The notes under the pieces were generated by a model, which had not been told where the DNA came from, made no database searches, and was given only the letters and a program-made list of their open reading frames with translations. From assembly GCA_029238125.1 (NCBI GenBank), contig JAQWGQ010000007.1, forward strand, positions 1 to 64,000: 64,000 nucleotides of DNA, given 5' to 3'. The stretch comes from Flavobacteriaceae bacterium. Its GTDB lineage: Bacteria > Bacteroidota > Bacteroidia > Flavobacteriales > Flavobacteriaceae. The translations under genes were made by a program, and so were the position numbers. Below, piece by piece: positions 23,759 to 31,554 of this stretch (position 1 is the first letter of the stretch; each line of letters starts with the position of its first letter).

Positions 23759-24733
23759 ATGCGAACCTTGCTGCTCCTCCTTGTTTTCAGTATCACAACT
23801 TTTATTTCTGCCCAAACCATCGCTTTTGGCTCTTGCCACAAGGTCAATGACCCCAACAGTGATATCATTCTAACGAGCATTTCCGATCAAAACCCCGATG
23901 CTTTTATTTGGCTTGGTGATATCGTTTATGGAAAAGATGGAAACCCCAAACACCTGAGCAAAAAATTTGACCAACTCAAATCCAAATCCAGCTATCAGAA
24001 CCTCTTGCAGTCAACCACCGTTTATGGTACTTGGGACGACCATGATTATGGTCTAAACAACGCTGGACGTGATTACCAACACAAAGATCGCAGTCGAGCC
24101 GATTTGTTTGCCTTTTTAAATGTCCCCAAAGACAGTCCTGCCTATGAGCGGAATGGCGCCTACCAGTCCTATGACCTCAGCCCAAAAATCAAACTCATCC
24201 TACTCGATAACCGATACTTCAAATCAGAATATAGACCCAAACCCTACAATGACCCTTATCTCCCGGATTACGAAGGAACCATCCTCGGAGAGCAGCAATG
24301 GGACTGGTTGGAAAACCTCCTTAAAAGCTCAACCGCCGATGTCCATATTATCGCTTCGGGCATACAAGTCTTATCCCCAAATCATCGCTTTGAAAAATGG
24401 CAGAACTATCCCAAAGAATACAAGCGTTTGATCGGTTTGCTGCAAACCCATACCGTCAAAAACCCTATCGTGCTTTCTGGTGATCGTCATATGTCGGAAC
24501 TCTCCCAAAAAGATATTGGTTACACCGTCCTATACGACGCTACTTCTAGTGGAATGACGGAAGCACTCACCAATAACCTGAACGAAGAAAACCCCTATCG
24601 GGTCGGAAAAAGCATTGGTGTGAATAGTTATGGTGTTCTAAACATTGATTGGGAAAAACGCAATATCAATTTTTCATTTCTAGATATCCACGGCAAATCA
24701 CTTTTTGACTATAACGTCCCTCTAGATAACTAG
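23759..24733 (+). CDS. PhoD-like alkaline phosphatase/metallophosphatase
   Basis: A 324-residue protein with an N-terminal signal peptide (MRTLLLLLVFSITTFISAQ), so it is exported. Metal-site motifs of the PhoD-like metallophosphoesterase group are visible: GSCHK near residue 25, WLGDIVYG near 53, TWDDHDYG near 92 and LSGDRHMSE near 240. It probably hydrolyses phosphomono- or phosphodiesters in the periplasm or at the surface. It starts at ATG 23759, just after the preceding terminator, and its stop overlaps the stop of the convergent carbonic anhydrase gene within CTAG. It is shorter than classical Bacillus PhoD but of normal size for the flavobacterial branch. Confidence 0.88.
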   Translation: MRTLLLLLVFSITTFISAQTIAFGSCHKVNDPNSDIILTSISDQNPDAFIWLGDIVYGKDGNPKHLSKKFDQLKSKSSYQNLLQSTTVYGTWDDHDYGLNNAGRDYQHKDRSRADLFAFLNVPKDSPAYERNGAYQSYDLSPKIKLILLDNRYFKSEYRPKPYNDPYLPDYEGTILGEQQWDWLENLLKSSTADVHIIASGIQVLSPNHRFEKWQNYPKEYKRLIGLLQTHTVKNPIVLSGDRHMSELSQKDIGYTVLYDATSSGMTEALTNNLNEENPYRVGKSIGVNSYGVLNIDWEKRNINFSFLDIHGKSLFDYNVPLDN

Positions 24734-25368
24734 TCCAGCCAAATCACTTGACCTGAATCAAGCTGATAAACACCTCCAACAACAGCAATTTTTTCTGCGT
24801 CGTTAAGCTCTTTTAATATGCTGCTCTTCTCCAAGATACGCGCCATGGTCATACGCACATTTTCAGCAATCGCAGCATTGACAAAGTCACTGTCTTTGCT
24901 CGTGGGAGTTTTGTTTGTCTCCCCTTCTACTTTGCTTACCGCCGGTGCGATAGAGGACAACAAGCCCGTTATGTGACCGAGTTCGACACCATCGCATGCT
25001 GCCTTCACTGCTCCACAACCGGCGTGTCCTAAAACAACAACAAGTTTGCTCCCAGCAACCGCACAAGCATATTCCATACTCCCCAAGATGTCATCGTTTT
25101 CAAAATTCCCTGCAACACGTGCAACAAAAATATCGCCTATGTGTTGGTCAAAAAGCATTTCAACAGGCACACGTGAATCAATACACGACAGTACAACCGC
25201 CTGAGGGTGTTGACCATCAATGGTGTCACTTCGAAGAGACGAAGCATCTACCTGATCAGGAGTGCCACTGACATAGCGCATATTGCCCGCTTGCAATTGT
25301 TCAAAAACATCTTCTGGACTTCGTGCTTGTTGTTCTGTGGCCGTGAGGGCTGTGTTACGATTATTCAT
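24730..25368 (-). CDS. Beta-class carbonic anhydrase
   Basis: A 212-residue protein. Zinc-site motifs are SCIDSRVP (Cys with the Asp-Arg dyad) and GHAGCGAVKAA (His and Cys), diagnostic of beta-carbonic anhydrase, which interconverts CO2 and bicarbonate. EDVFEQLQAGNMRYVSG is the typical N-terminal helix region. There is no signal peptide, so it is cytosolic. It starts at ATG 25368 and stands alone. Its stop shares the CTAG palindrome with the PhoD-like gene. Confidence 0.95.
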   Translation of the reverse strand: MNNRNTALTATEQQARSPEDVFEQLQAGNMRYVSGTPDQVDASSLRSDTIDGQHPQAVVLSCIDSRVPVEMLFDQHIGDIFVARVAGNFENDDILGSMEYACAVAGSKLVVVLGHAGCGAVKAACDGVELGHITGLLSSIAPAVSKVEGETNKTPTSKDSDFVNAAIAENVRMTMARILEKSSILKELNDAEKIAVVGGVYQLDSGQVIWLD

Positions 25369-25545
25369 TGTGTTGGATTTACAGCCAAATAATAAATAAA
25401 TTGAAAAAAAAATAAGACGTATTTCATGTTTGAAAGATTTAAGGAGACTTCACAAAGTAACAAATTTTTATATCAAGTTCAAATCTCTTTTTTTTTTGGG
25501 TTTTCATAAAACTTTTTACAACTTTAAGGGTCTAAATCATAAACT
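25369..25545. other. AT-rich divergent intergenic region
   Basis: This spacer lies between the carbonic anhydrase gene and the sigma factor gene. It contains several A and T tracts. At its right end is the motif GGTCTAAATCATA that recurs at 26422. No gene is seen. Confidence 0.6.
25529..25541 (+). promoter_or_regulatory. Candidate ECF sigma promoter motif (copy 1)
   Basis: GGTCTAAATCATA precedes the sigma factor gene. The same motif, with one different base, precedes the third gene of the cluster at 26422. Repetition at two starts in one ECF cluster suggests an autoregulated promoter element. Confidence 0.45.
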
Positions 25546-25623
25546 GTTGCGCTGAAAGATGTAGAACAACATATCACCGATTGCCTTCGGAAAAACGACA
25601 TCCACGCTGGGTTACGGCTGATT

Positions 25624-26091
25624 GTGGATCACTTCCACGAACCACTCTACTGGGCCATTAGAAAATGGGTGTTGGTACATGAAGACACTGATGACGTGCT
25701 CCAACTTACCTATGTGCGAATCTATAAAGGGCTTGGTAAATTTGCTTTTAAAAGTTCGATTAAGACCTGGTGCTATCGCATCGCCTACAACGAAGCCATG
25801 CGCTTTTTGAAGTCCAACAAAAAACGAGTTCGAATCTCAGAAGAAGTCATGACATATCGATTGGAAAGTCTGTATGCTGACCCCTATTTTGACGCCGATG
25901 CAACCGATGCGTCCTTACGACAGATTATCGCTCAACTCGATGACAATCAACGAGAAGTGTTTTGTATGAAATATTATGACGAACTCAAGTTTTCCGAAAT
26001 CGCCCAAATCACCAATCGAAATGAAAATTCGGTCAAAACCCTATTTTATAAAGCAAAAGAAATTCTGTCAAATCAAATTGTTCTATCATGA
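25624..26091 (+). CDS. ECF-type RNA polymerase sigma-70 factor
   Basis: 155 residues from GTG 25624. Region 2 is visible (HEDTDDVLQLTYVRIYKGLGKF, with KTWCYRIAYNEAMRFLK) and so is region 4 (LDDNQREVFCMKYYDELKFSEIAQITNRNENSVKTLFYKAKE, a helix-turn-helix). The frame stays open upstream to about 25546, with a plausible region 2.1 helix (DVEQHITDCLRKND) but no ATG, GTG or TTG in frame; CTG 25552 is the nearest unusual candidate. The GTG start probably shortens the protein by about 24 residues. It overlaps the next gene by ATGA and probably directs an envelope-stress-like regulon. Confidence 0.88.
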   Translation: MDHFHEPLYWAIRKWVLVHEDTDDVLQLTYVRIYKGLGKFAFKSSIKTWCYRIAYNEAMRFLKSNKKRVRISEEVMTYRLESLYADPYFDADATDASLRQIIAQLDDNQREVFCMKYYDELKFSEIAQITNRNENSVKTLFYKAKEILSNQIVLS

Positions 26092-26402
26092 GTCGAAAAA
26101 CAAATTCACATCAAAAACTGGGCTTTACCGTACCTGAAAACTATTTTACAACCTCCAAAGCGAAAATCCTCGACGCAATCCAAAACGAGAAAAGAACCCC
26201 AACTCCTGTGTTGCGCATCAAACCCTGGGTGCTACAACTGGCTGCCATCTTTGTTATCGCATTGGCAACCACTTGGTTTTTGCGCCAAAGCAATGACGAA
26301 CTCAATAATTTTGACACCTTGCTCCTCGACTCACTCGTCATTGAAGATGATGATTTTGCAGATTGGTACGAAGTAAATTACGTGTTAAATGACATCGACT
26401 AA
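26088..26402 (+). CDS. Small single-pass membrane protein, probable anti-sigma factor
   Basis: 104 residues. A basic N-terminal segment is followed by one transmembrane helix at about residues 47-63 (VLQLAAIFVIALATTWFL), then an acidic extracytoplasmic tail ending in LNDID. Its start codon overlaps the sigma factor stop (ATGA), the usual arrangement of sigma/anti-sigma pairs. I see no zinc-binding anti-sigma motif, so the role is inferred from position and topology. Confidence 0.65.
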   Translation: MSRKTNSHQKLGFTVPENYFTTSKAKILDAIQNEKRTPTPVLRIKPWVLQLAAIFVIALATTWFLRQSNDELNNFDTLLLDSLVIEDDDFADWYEVNYVLNDID

Positions 26403-26421
26403 AACTTTCTGACCAAACAAC

Positions 26422-26434
26422 GGTCTAAATGATA
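26422..26434 (+). promoter_or_regulatory. Candidate ECF sigma promoter motif (copy 2)
   Basis: GGTCTAAATGATA lies 20 bp before the ATG of the LTxxQ-repeat protein. It matches 12 of 13 bases of the copy upstream of the sigma factor gene. Confidence 0.45.
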
Positions 26435-26454
26435 GATACAAAACTTAAAATATT

Positions 26455-26940
26455 ATGAAATCCTTACAATCCCTATTCCTCATCATCGCATTTGTATTTA
26501 GTGGTATGACCTCCGCACAAGATGTCGATGATACCCAACAAGCACAAAGAAACAGCAATAAAGGCATGGAAAAAATCCTCACGCCTGACCAGCTTGCCTT
26601 ATTGGAAGAACAAAACGACTTGGTCAAAAGTCAACGCGAGGCCTTTAAAAACACCTTATCAGATGACCAACTGGCGATTCTCGACAACCAAGACCTCAAT
26701 CGAAAGGAAAGACGAGAAGCCCTTCGCACTACCTTTACCCAAGCCCAACTCGATCTCTTGGACACCCATAAAACCAACGTCCAAGCTCTTAAAGATTCTT
26801 TCCGCGAGTCACTGACCGATGAGCAAAAGCAAAACCTCAAAAAACGCAGACAACGACTAAAAGAGAAAAAGCAGCAGCCCAATCAAAAAAAGCGGCAAAT
26901 CAAAAAGAGAATGAAGAAAAGAAAAAACGCTAATAATTAA
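26455..26940 (+). CDS. Periplasmic LTxxQ-repeat (Spy/CpxP-like) helical protein
   Basis: 161 residues with a signal peptide cleaved near GMTSAQ. Four LTxxQ-type motifs (LTPDQL, LSDDQL, FTQAQL, LTDEQK) occur with exactly 26-residue spacing (Gln46, 72, 98, 124). The last ~40 residues are very rich in Lys, Arg and Gln. LTxxQ motifs define the Spy/CpxP family of periplasmic chaperones and stress sensors. Its place beside an ECF sigma/anti-sigma pair, behind a copy of the same promoter-like motif, suggests it is a target or feedback element of that system. Confidence 0.72.
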   Translation: MKSLQSLFLIIAFVFSGMTSAQDVDDTQQAQRNSNKGMEKILTPDQLALLEEQNDLVKSQREAFKNTLSDDQLAILDNQDLNRKERREALRTTFTQAQLDLLDTHKTNVQALKDSFRESLTDEQKQNLKKRRQRLKEKKQQPNQKKRQIKKRMKKRKNANN

Positions 26941-26959
26941 ATCCTTTTTTCTCCAGCAA

Positions 26960-26992
26960 TAAAAGCACCCGTTTTCTGGGTGCTTTTTTTAT
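26960..26992 (+). terminator. Rho-independent terminator
   Basis: AGCACCC-GTTTTCT-GGGTGCT (26964-26984) is followed by a T-run. It closes the sigma/anti-sigma/LTxxQ cluster. Confidence 0.9.
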
Positions 26993-27000
26993 ATTTACCT

Positions 27001-27842
27001 ATGCGTCATTTTTCTTTTTTTGTTCTGCTGGTCTTCGCTATCTCTTGCACAAAATCTAGAATCTGAAGAACCTTCAGACATCGACGAACTCCTCGACGAA
27101 CTTTTTGTTGTCGACACCCTTGCTGTCCTACAGGCCTATGACGACCTCAAAGGCGGATTTCTATACGCCTCCATCAGCTTTGACGAACAGGCCTATTTTT
27201 CTGGACGGGACTTTGACATTGACCAATTTGGACTCGCTCCGAGTTTGACCTATCTCAGCAGTGGTGGTACCTATCTATTTGCCGGTGGATCCTATTACAG
27301 TGAGCTCGACCCCCACATGGGATTTGTTTGCCCTTGGTGTAGGGCAATTTTGGTCCCTTGGAAAAGAAAAACGATGGTCAGTCAGCGCGAGCTATGCCTA
27401 CTCTTTCCTCGGCGAAGACAGTGAGGGGCTCAACACCCATCGGCTGTCATCGAGTGTGAGTTATAAGCTCGACCCCCTACAACTCCATGTCGCAGGGGGC
27501 TATCTCTTTGGTGACGAACCAAGCTACTACCTCTCCACCTCGATCAACTATGAAACGACCATCGCGCAAATCGGTGCTTTCGAACTCACTTTTGAACCCA
27601 ATCTGTATCTGATGTTTAGCCAGCAAAACATCATCGAACAAGTGTCCTTATTTCGATTTGCGGAGTCAACCGTATTTGATCGGGTCAATAGCCAACTCGA
27701 ACTGCCACTCACCCTCGACAACAATACCTTGGATGTCACCCTGAGCTATACCCGCAACTTCCCCAACAATCTTTTTGAAGATGAAGACCTCTCCTCTTCT
27801 GGCTATGTTTCCATCAGCTTGGGCTGGCTGATTCCCCTCTAA
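27001..27842 (+). pseudogene. Frameshifted exported beta-barrel-like protein
   Basis: Two overlapping frames (27020-27424 and 27261-27842) fit together as one protein. Dropping one C from the C5 run at 27310-27314 joins YYSELDP directly to TWDLFALGVGQFW. A second shift is needed at the start: ATG 27001 opens a signal peptide (MRHFSFFVLLVFAIS), but SLAQNLESEEP continues in the next frame, so a base appears to be extra around the T7 run. The rest has alternating beta-strand patterns (HVAGGYLFGDEPSYYLSTSINYE, VTLSYTRNF, YVSISLGWLIPL), suggesting an outer-membrane barrel. It could be a real pseudogene or two homopolymer sequencing errors. The family is not recognised. Confidence 0.65.
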
Positions 27843-27894
27843 ATCTACAATACTCTTTGTTGGTTTATGTATCTTCGTTTGATAAACACCCACT

Positions 27895-29277
27895 ATGAGC
27901 CACCCAAATATCGACGAACTCCTTGCCAAAATCCCAGGCAGTTTGACTGCTCACGAAACACAAAGCCGCTTTTCACACATTTGGAAAACCGACGAACCAC
28001 TACACTGCAAGGGCGTGGTGTTTCCACGAACAACAAAACAGGTGTCAACCATTATGCAGTGGTGTTACAAAAACGACCAAGAGGTGGTCGTACACGGCGG
28101 ACTAACCAACCTTGTTGGTGGCACCCAAACCCAAGCCGACCAACTCGTTGTGTCCCTTGAAAAAATGAATCGAGTGCATGCTGTTGATCCCAAAAATCGA
28201 ACGGTTACTGCCGAGGCAGGTGCCATACTCGAAAACGTACTTGAAGCTGCTGAAAAACAAGACCTTTTTCTGCCCTTGAGCTTTGGCGCAAGGGGCTCAG
28301 CACAAGTCGGTGGAGTCATCTCTACCAATGCAGGTGGACTTCGTGTTTTTCGATACGGCATGACCCGAAACTGGATCTTGGGACTCGAAGTTGTACTCCC
28401 CAACGGAACCATTATCGAAAACCTCAAAACCCTTCGCAAAGACAATTCTGGTATTGACCTCAAACATCTCTTTATCGGGGCCGAAGGAATCCTCGGTATT
28501 GTGACCAAAGCCGTCTTTCGTCTTATCGAAAAACCACAGACTCGACATTCGGCCATACTCACCACAAACGACTTCAGCAACCTACTGCAAACCCTTCGCT
28601 ATTTTGACCAAACTCTCGGCGCACGACTCACGGGCTTTGAACTCCTATGGGAAAACACATATTCAACCATCACTGCAGAAGAAACTCACTATAAATCCCC
28701 AATACAAAAACCCGACAATTATGTCATCTTTGTCGAGATGCTTGGCAAAAACGTTGAACGGGATTCCAATGATTTACAAGACGCCTGTGCTCATAGCTTT
28801 GAGCATGAATGGATTAGCGATGCTGCATTTTTTGACTCTGCAAGTGAACAAGAGGAATGTTGGAAAATTAGAGAAGATGTGGCCACACTCGAAGCACATG
28901 CCCCACACAACCAACACTTTGATATCAGCATCCCAATCGATCAAATCGGAACCATCATCAACAATACCATTCAACAACTCCTATCCCTAGACGGGGTGTT
29001 GGGCGTGTATCCCTTTGGCCATGTCGCCGACGGAAATATGCACCTTATTGTCGGCAAACAAAACGATAGCCCCAAACTCACCCAACAAATCAACGAGATT
29101 GTGTACCAACCCTTAGCGGAAGTGAAGGGCTCGATTTCGGCAGAACACGGTATTGGACTCGACAAAAAACCATATCTCCATCTATCCCGTTCCCAAGAAG
29201 AAATCCACATTATGAAAGGGCTCAAACAACTCTTTGACCCCAAAAACATCCTAAACCCTGGCCGGATTGTTGACTAG
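27895..29277 (+). CDS. FAD-linked oxidase, GlcD/D-2-hydroxyglutarate dehydrogenase-like
   Basis: 460 residues. The N-terminal PCMH-type FAD-binding domain shows VVFPRTTKQVSTIM, VVHGGLTNLVGG, QVGGVISTNAGGLRVFRYGMT and IGAEGILGIVTKAVFRL. The C-terminal FAD-oxidase domain ends with GSISAEHGIGLDKKPYL and FDPKNILNPGRIVD. It probably oxidises a D-2-hydroxy acid (D-lactate, glycolate or D-2-hydroxyglutarate) in the cytoplasm or at the membrane face; the exact substrate cannot be told. It starts at ATG 27895, and no partner subunit is adjacent. Confidence 0.88.
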   Translation: MSHPNIDELLAKIPGSLTAHETQSRFSHIWKTDEPLHCKGVVFPRTTKQVSTIMQWCYKNDQEVVVHGGLTNLVGGTQTQADQLVVSLEKMNRVHAVDPKNRTVTAEAGAILENVLEAAEKQDLFLPLSFGARGSAQVGGVISTNAGGLRVFRYGMTRNWILGLEVVLPNGTIIENLKTLRKDNSGIDLKHLFIGAEGILGIVTKAVFRLIEKPQTRHSAILTTNDFSNLLQTLRYFDQTLGARLTGFELLWENTYSTITAEETHYKSPIQKPDNYVIFVEMLGKNVERDSNDLQDACAHSFEHEWISDAAFFDSASEQEECWKIREDVATLEAHAPHNQHFDISIPIDQIGTIINNTIQQLLSLDGVLGVYPFGHVADGNMHLIVGKQNDSPKLTQQINEIVYQPLAEVKGSISAEHGIGLDKKPYLHLSRSQEEIHIMKGLKQLFDPKNILNPGRIVD

Positions 29278-29304
29278 GGAAAAGGATGATTGATTAACGA
29301 TTTT

Positions 29305-29651
29305 TTACTCCTTCACAAACTGCATGGCAGTTGTGCTGTTGTGGTAGGTTGCTGCAAGGAGATACACTCCCTTGGCCAAACCACTCACATCTACGCTGTG
29401 AGATTGTAGTGTGCATGAGGATAGACATAATAACTTCCTTGATCTGCAGATGTTGGTCCTGTAAACTGCGAGAGACCGACAGGTCTGCTTTTTCTCGTCC
29501 AATCAAAATCATCTGCAGAACTTTGCCTAAAGTTTCCATAGCCACTTTCAAAACTTTCAGTGTAGGGAAGTGTAAGTTGGTTTTGTGCAACTAAAAAGCC
29601 AAGGCCAGCTAAAATAAAACAATTGTAAAAAAACGGGTATATAAACCACAA
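29305..29651 (-). pseudogene. Relic of a MAM-domain protein fused to a T9SS sorting tail
   Basis: One frame (29651 to 29391) gives a signal peptide and the start of a MAM-like domain (ESFESGYGNFRQ, DDFDWTRKSRP, FTGPTSADQGSYYVYPHA), then stops. The next frame (from about 29400 to 29305) continues with SVDVSGLAKGVYLLAATY and ends in MQFVKE, the closing beta strands of a T9SS type A sorting domain. The middle of the protein (the rest of the MAM domain, any catalytic part and the first half of the sorting domain) is missing, so this is a deletion remnant joined out of frame. Confidence 0.7.
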
Positions 29652-29833
29652 GGTGTACGTATAGTCATGAATATAAGATTTGTTGAACCAAAGGAAAACA
29701 CTTTTTGAAAGAATACCAAGACTACCCCCCCCTCCTTTTTTTGGGGAAAAAAGTTTGTTTTTGGTTATATAGGTTTATTCAAATATTAATGAAGAAAAAT
29801 TGAAAAGTTCAATAAAATTTGTACATTATCAAA
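29652..29833. other. AT-rich intergenic region with mixed homopolymer run
   Basis: This spacer lies between the relic and the phzF-like gene. At 29725-29752 there is a C8-T-CC-T7-G4-A6 stretch in which CTTTTTT and AAAAAAG can pair around TGGGG. A TA-AAA-TTTG string at 29814-29822 resembles a -7 element. Nothing else is seen. Confidence 0.5.
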
Positions 29834-30631
29834 ATGCGTTACCCAATCTACCAAATCAATGCGTTTAGCCAAAGTCCCTTTGGGGGCAATTCGGCCTGTG
29901 TGGTTCCCCTAACATCTTGGCTACCAGAGGAATTGATGCTGGCCATCGCCAAACAAAACGCAGTAGCCGAAACGGCCTTTTTTATCGAGCAAGGCACCAG
30001 CGTTGCGTTGCGTTGGTTTACTCCCGATATCGAAATCGATTTATGTGGGCATGCCACTCTCGCCGCTGCCCATTGCCTGATTGAGCATCGTAACTATACC
30101 ACCCAACCGATTCATTTTACCACCCAAAGTGGGTCACTTTATGTCTCCTATGGGCAAGGGCGTTATCAGCTCGATCTGCCCGCTCGCCCAGGAGCAGTGA
30201 GCGAATTGCCTGAAGTCATCACCCAAGCCCTGTCCATACAACCCAAAGAAGTCTATAAAGCCCGCGACTATTTGTTAGTGTATGACACCCAAGCCGAAAT
30301 CGAATCCCTACGCATTGCCCGCCCGGTGTTTGACCAAATCAATCTTGGCCCTGGTGGGATGATTGTAACCGCCCCGGGTGATACGCACGATTTTGTTTCT
30401 CGCTTTTTTACGCCCCAAGCCACAATATTGGAAGACCCTGTAACGGGCTCTGCACATTGTACACTCGTGCCATACTGGGCCAAACGGCTCAACAAATCCA
30501 CTCTTCATGCCCACCAATGTTCCGCCCGTGGGGGTGAGCTCTGGTGTGAAGATCAAGGTAAGCGTGTACTGGTGAGCGGACTGGCACAGACTTTCTCTGC
30601 AGGTACCTTCTCGATTGCAGACAGTTTATGA
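29834..30631 (+). CDS. PhzF-family isomerase/epimerase
   Basis: 265 residues from ATG 29834, preferred over TTG 29819 because MRYPIYQINAFSQSPFGGN is the standard PhzF beginning. The conserved acid is in NAVAETAFF; other signatures are FTPDIEIDLCGHATLAAAH and LEDPVTGSAHC. PhzF-like proteins are two-domain diaminopimelate-epimerase-fold isomerases of mostly unknown substrate. There is no phenazine pathway here, so a housekeeping or detoxifying role is more likely. The last bases overlap the next start (ATGA), suggesting cotranscription. Confidence 0.92.
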   Translation: MRYPIYQINAFSQSPFGGNSACVVPLTSWLPEELMLAIAKQNAVAETAFFIEQGTSVALRWFTPDIEIDLCGHATLAAAHCLIEHRNYTTQPIHFTTQSGSLYVSYGQGRYQLDLPARPGAVSELPEVITQALSIQPKEVYKARDYLLVYDTQAEIESLRIARPVFDQINLGPGGMIVTAPGDTHDFVSRFFTPQATILEDPVTGSAHCTLVPYWAKRLNKSTLHAHQCSARGGELWCEDQGKRVLVSGLAQTFSAGTFSIADSL

Positions 30632-31092
30632 AACCAACACCCGCTATTGACGCATTTTGGAAGCAGTTTGTAAAGTCCCAAGGAATAAACAACCGCCCTT
30701 GCCCGATTGCCTTTTATTTTTGTGACAATCGACATGATGCCGACAGTTGTGCGGCACTGGTCGTTGCGGGCATCAAACAAGCCACCGCGCCTTCGCAATG
30801 GTGGTTTGACAAACACAAGGAAACACTCCCCCGTATCGGGCAATATTTTGTGGTGACCAACTGGGACGGTGAGCCCCAAGCGGTGATTCAAACCACAGAT
30901 GTTGTGGTCGTTCCCTTTGGTCAGGTCGATGCTGCTTTTGCCTTTGCCGAAAGAGAAGGCGATCGCTCATTGGCCGAATGGCAACGGGAGCATCGCAGTT
31001 ATTATGCCCGCGAAGTGGGCTGTGATGAAAGCGAGATTACAGACGGTTTTACGGTCGTCTGTCATCATTTTCGCTGTATCTTTTCTGACTAG
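30628..31092 (+). CDS. ASCH-domain protein
   Basis: 154 residues, translationally coupled (ATGA) to the phzF-like gene. Conserved-looking segments are CAALVVAGIKQATAP, PRIGQYFVVTNWDGEPQAVIQTTDVVVVPFGQV and FAEREGDRSLAEWQREHRSYY, which match the ASCH/YhfF-like fold (a PUA-related beta-barrel). Members are proposed to bind RNA, and some hydrolyse modified nucleosides (N4-acetylcytidine amidohydrolase). The substrate is not evident. It is cytosolic. Confidence 0.85.
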   Translation: MKPTPAIDAFWKQFVKSQGINNRPCPIAFYFCDNRHDADSCAALVVAGIKQATAPSQWWFDKHKETLPRIGQYFVVTNWDGEPQAVIQTTDVVVVPFGQVDAAFAFAEREGDRSLAEWQREHRSYYAREVGCDESEITDGFTVVCHHFRCIFSD

Positions 31093-31110
31093 ACTAATCC
31101 ATTTTCTGCT

Positions 31111-31118
31111 TATATTTG
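31111..31118 (+). promoter_or_regulatory. Candidate Bacteroidota -7 element (TATATTTG)
   Basis: The string matches TAnnTTTG and lies 20 bp before the ATG of the bacilliredoxin gene. A clear -33 TTG partner is not visible. Confidence 0.35.
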
Positions 31119-31137
31119 TAACCTAAAACGATTTGCT

Positions 31138-31548
31138 ATGTACCCAGCTGAAATGGTTCAACCGATGAGAGACGAGCTCACAGCCGTAGGTTTTGATGAA
31201 CTTGCCGATGCCTCGGCAGTAGATACTGCCATTGCCAAAGAAGGAACGACTCTAGTCGTTGTCAATTCGGTTTGTGGCTGTGCCGCTGCCAATGCCCGTC
31301 CAGGTGTGCGTATGTCGCTCGCCAATGAAAAAAATCCCGATCAACTCACAACCGTTTTTGCGGGGGTTGATCGTGAAGCCACAGACGCTGCTCGCCAGCA
31401 AATGGTGCCATTCCCTCCCTCTTCACCAAGCATTGCCTTGTTTAAAGATGGAGATTTGGTGCATATGCTGGAACGGCATCACATTGAGGGGCGCCCCGCC
31501 GAACTCATTGCAGAAAACCTCATCGAGGCGTACAACACCCATTGCTAA
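31138..31548 (+). CDS. BrxA/BrxB-family bacilliredoxin
   Basis: 136 residues. The opening MYPAEMVQPMRDEL and the CGC centre in VVVNSVCGCAAANARPGV define the BrxA/B (YphP/YqiW) family, with VPFPPSSPSIALFKDG in the thioredoxin-fold second half. In bacillithiol-using bacteria these proteins remove bacillithiol from protein cysteines. It is cytosolic and ends 6 bp before plsC. Confidence 0.94.
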   Translation: MYPAEMVQPMRDELTAVGFDELADASAVDTAIAKEGTTLVVVNSVCGCAAANARPGVRMSLANEKNPDQLTTVFAGVDREATDAARQQMVPFPPSSPSIALFKDGDLVHMLERHHIEGRPAELIAENLIEAYNTHC

Positions 31549-31554
31549 ACTCCC

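Noticed and set aside
28065-28580. 171-residue minus-strand ORF
   Set aside because: Antisense shadow of the FAD-linked oxidase; composition rich in Ser and Arg, no recognisable motif.
29819-29833. TTG 29819 as start of the phzF-like gene
   Set aside because: ATG 29834 matches the conserved family start, and TTG overlaps the likely promoter element.
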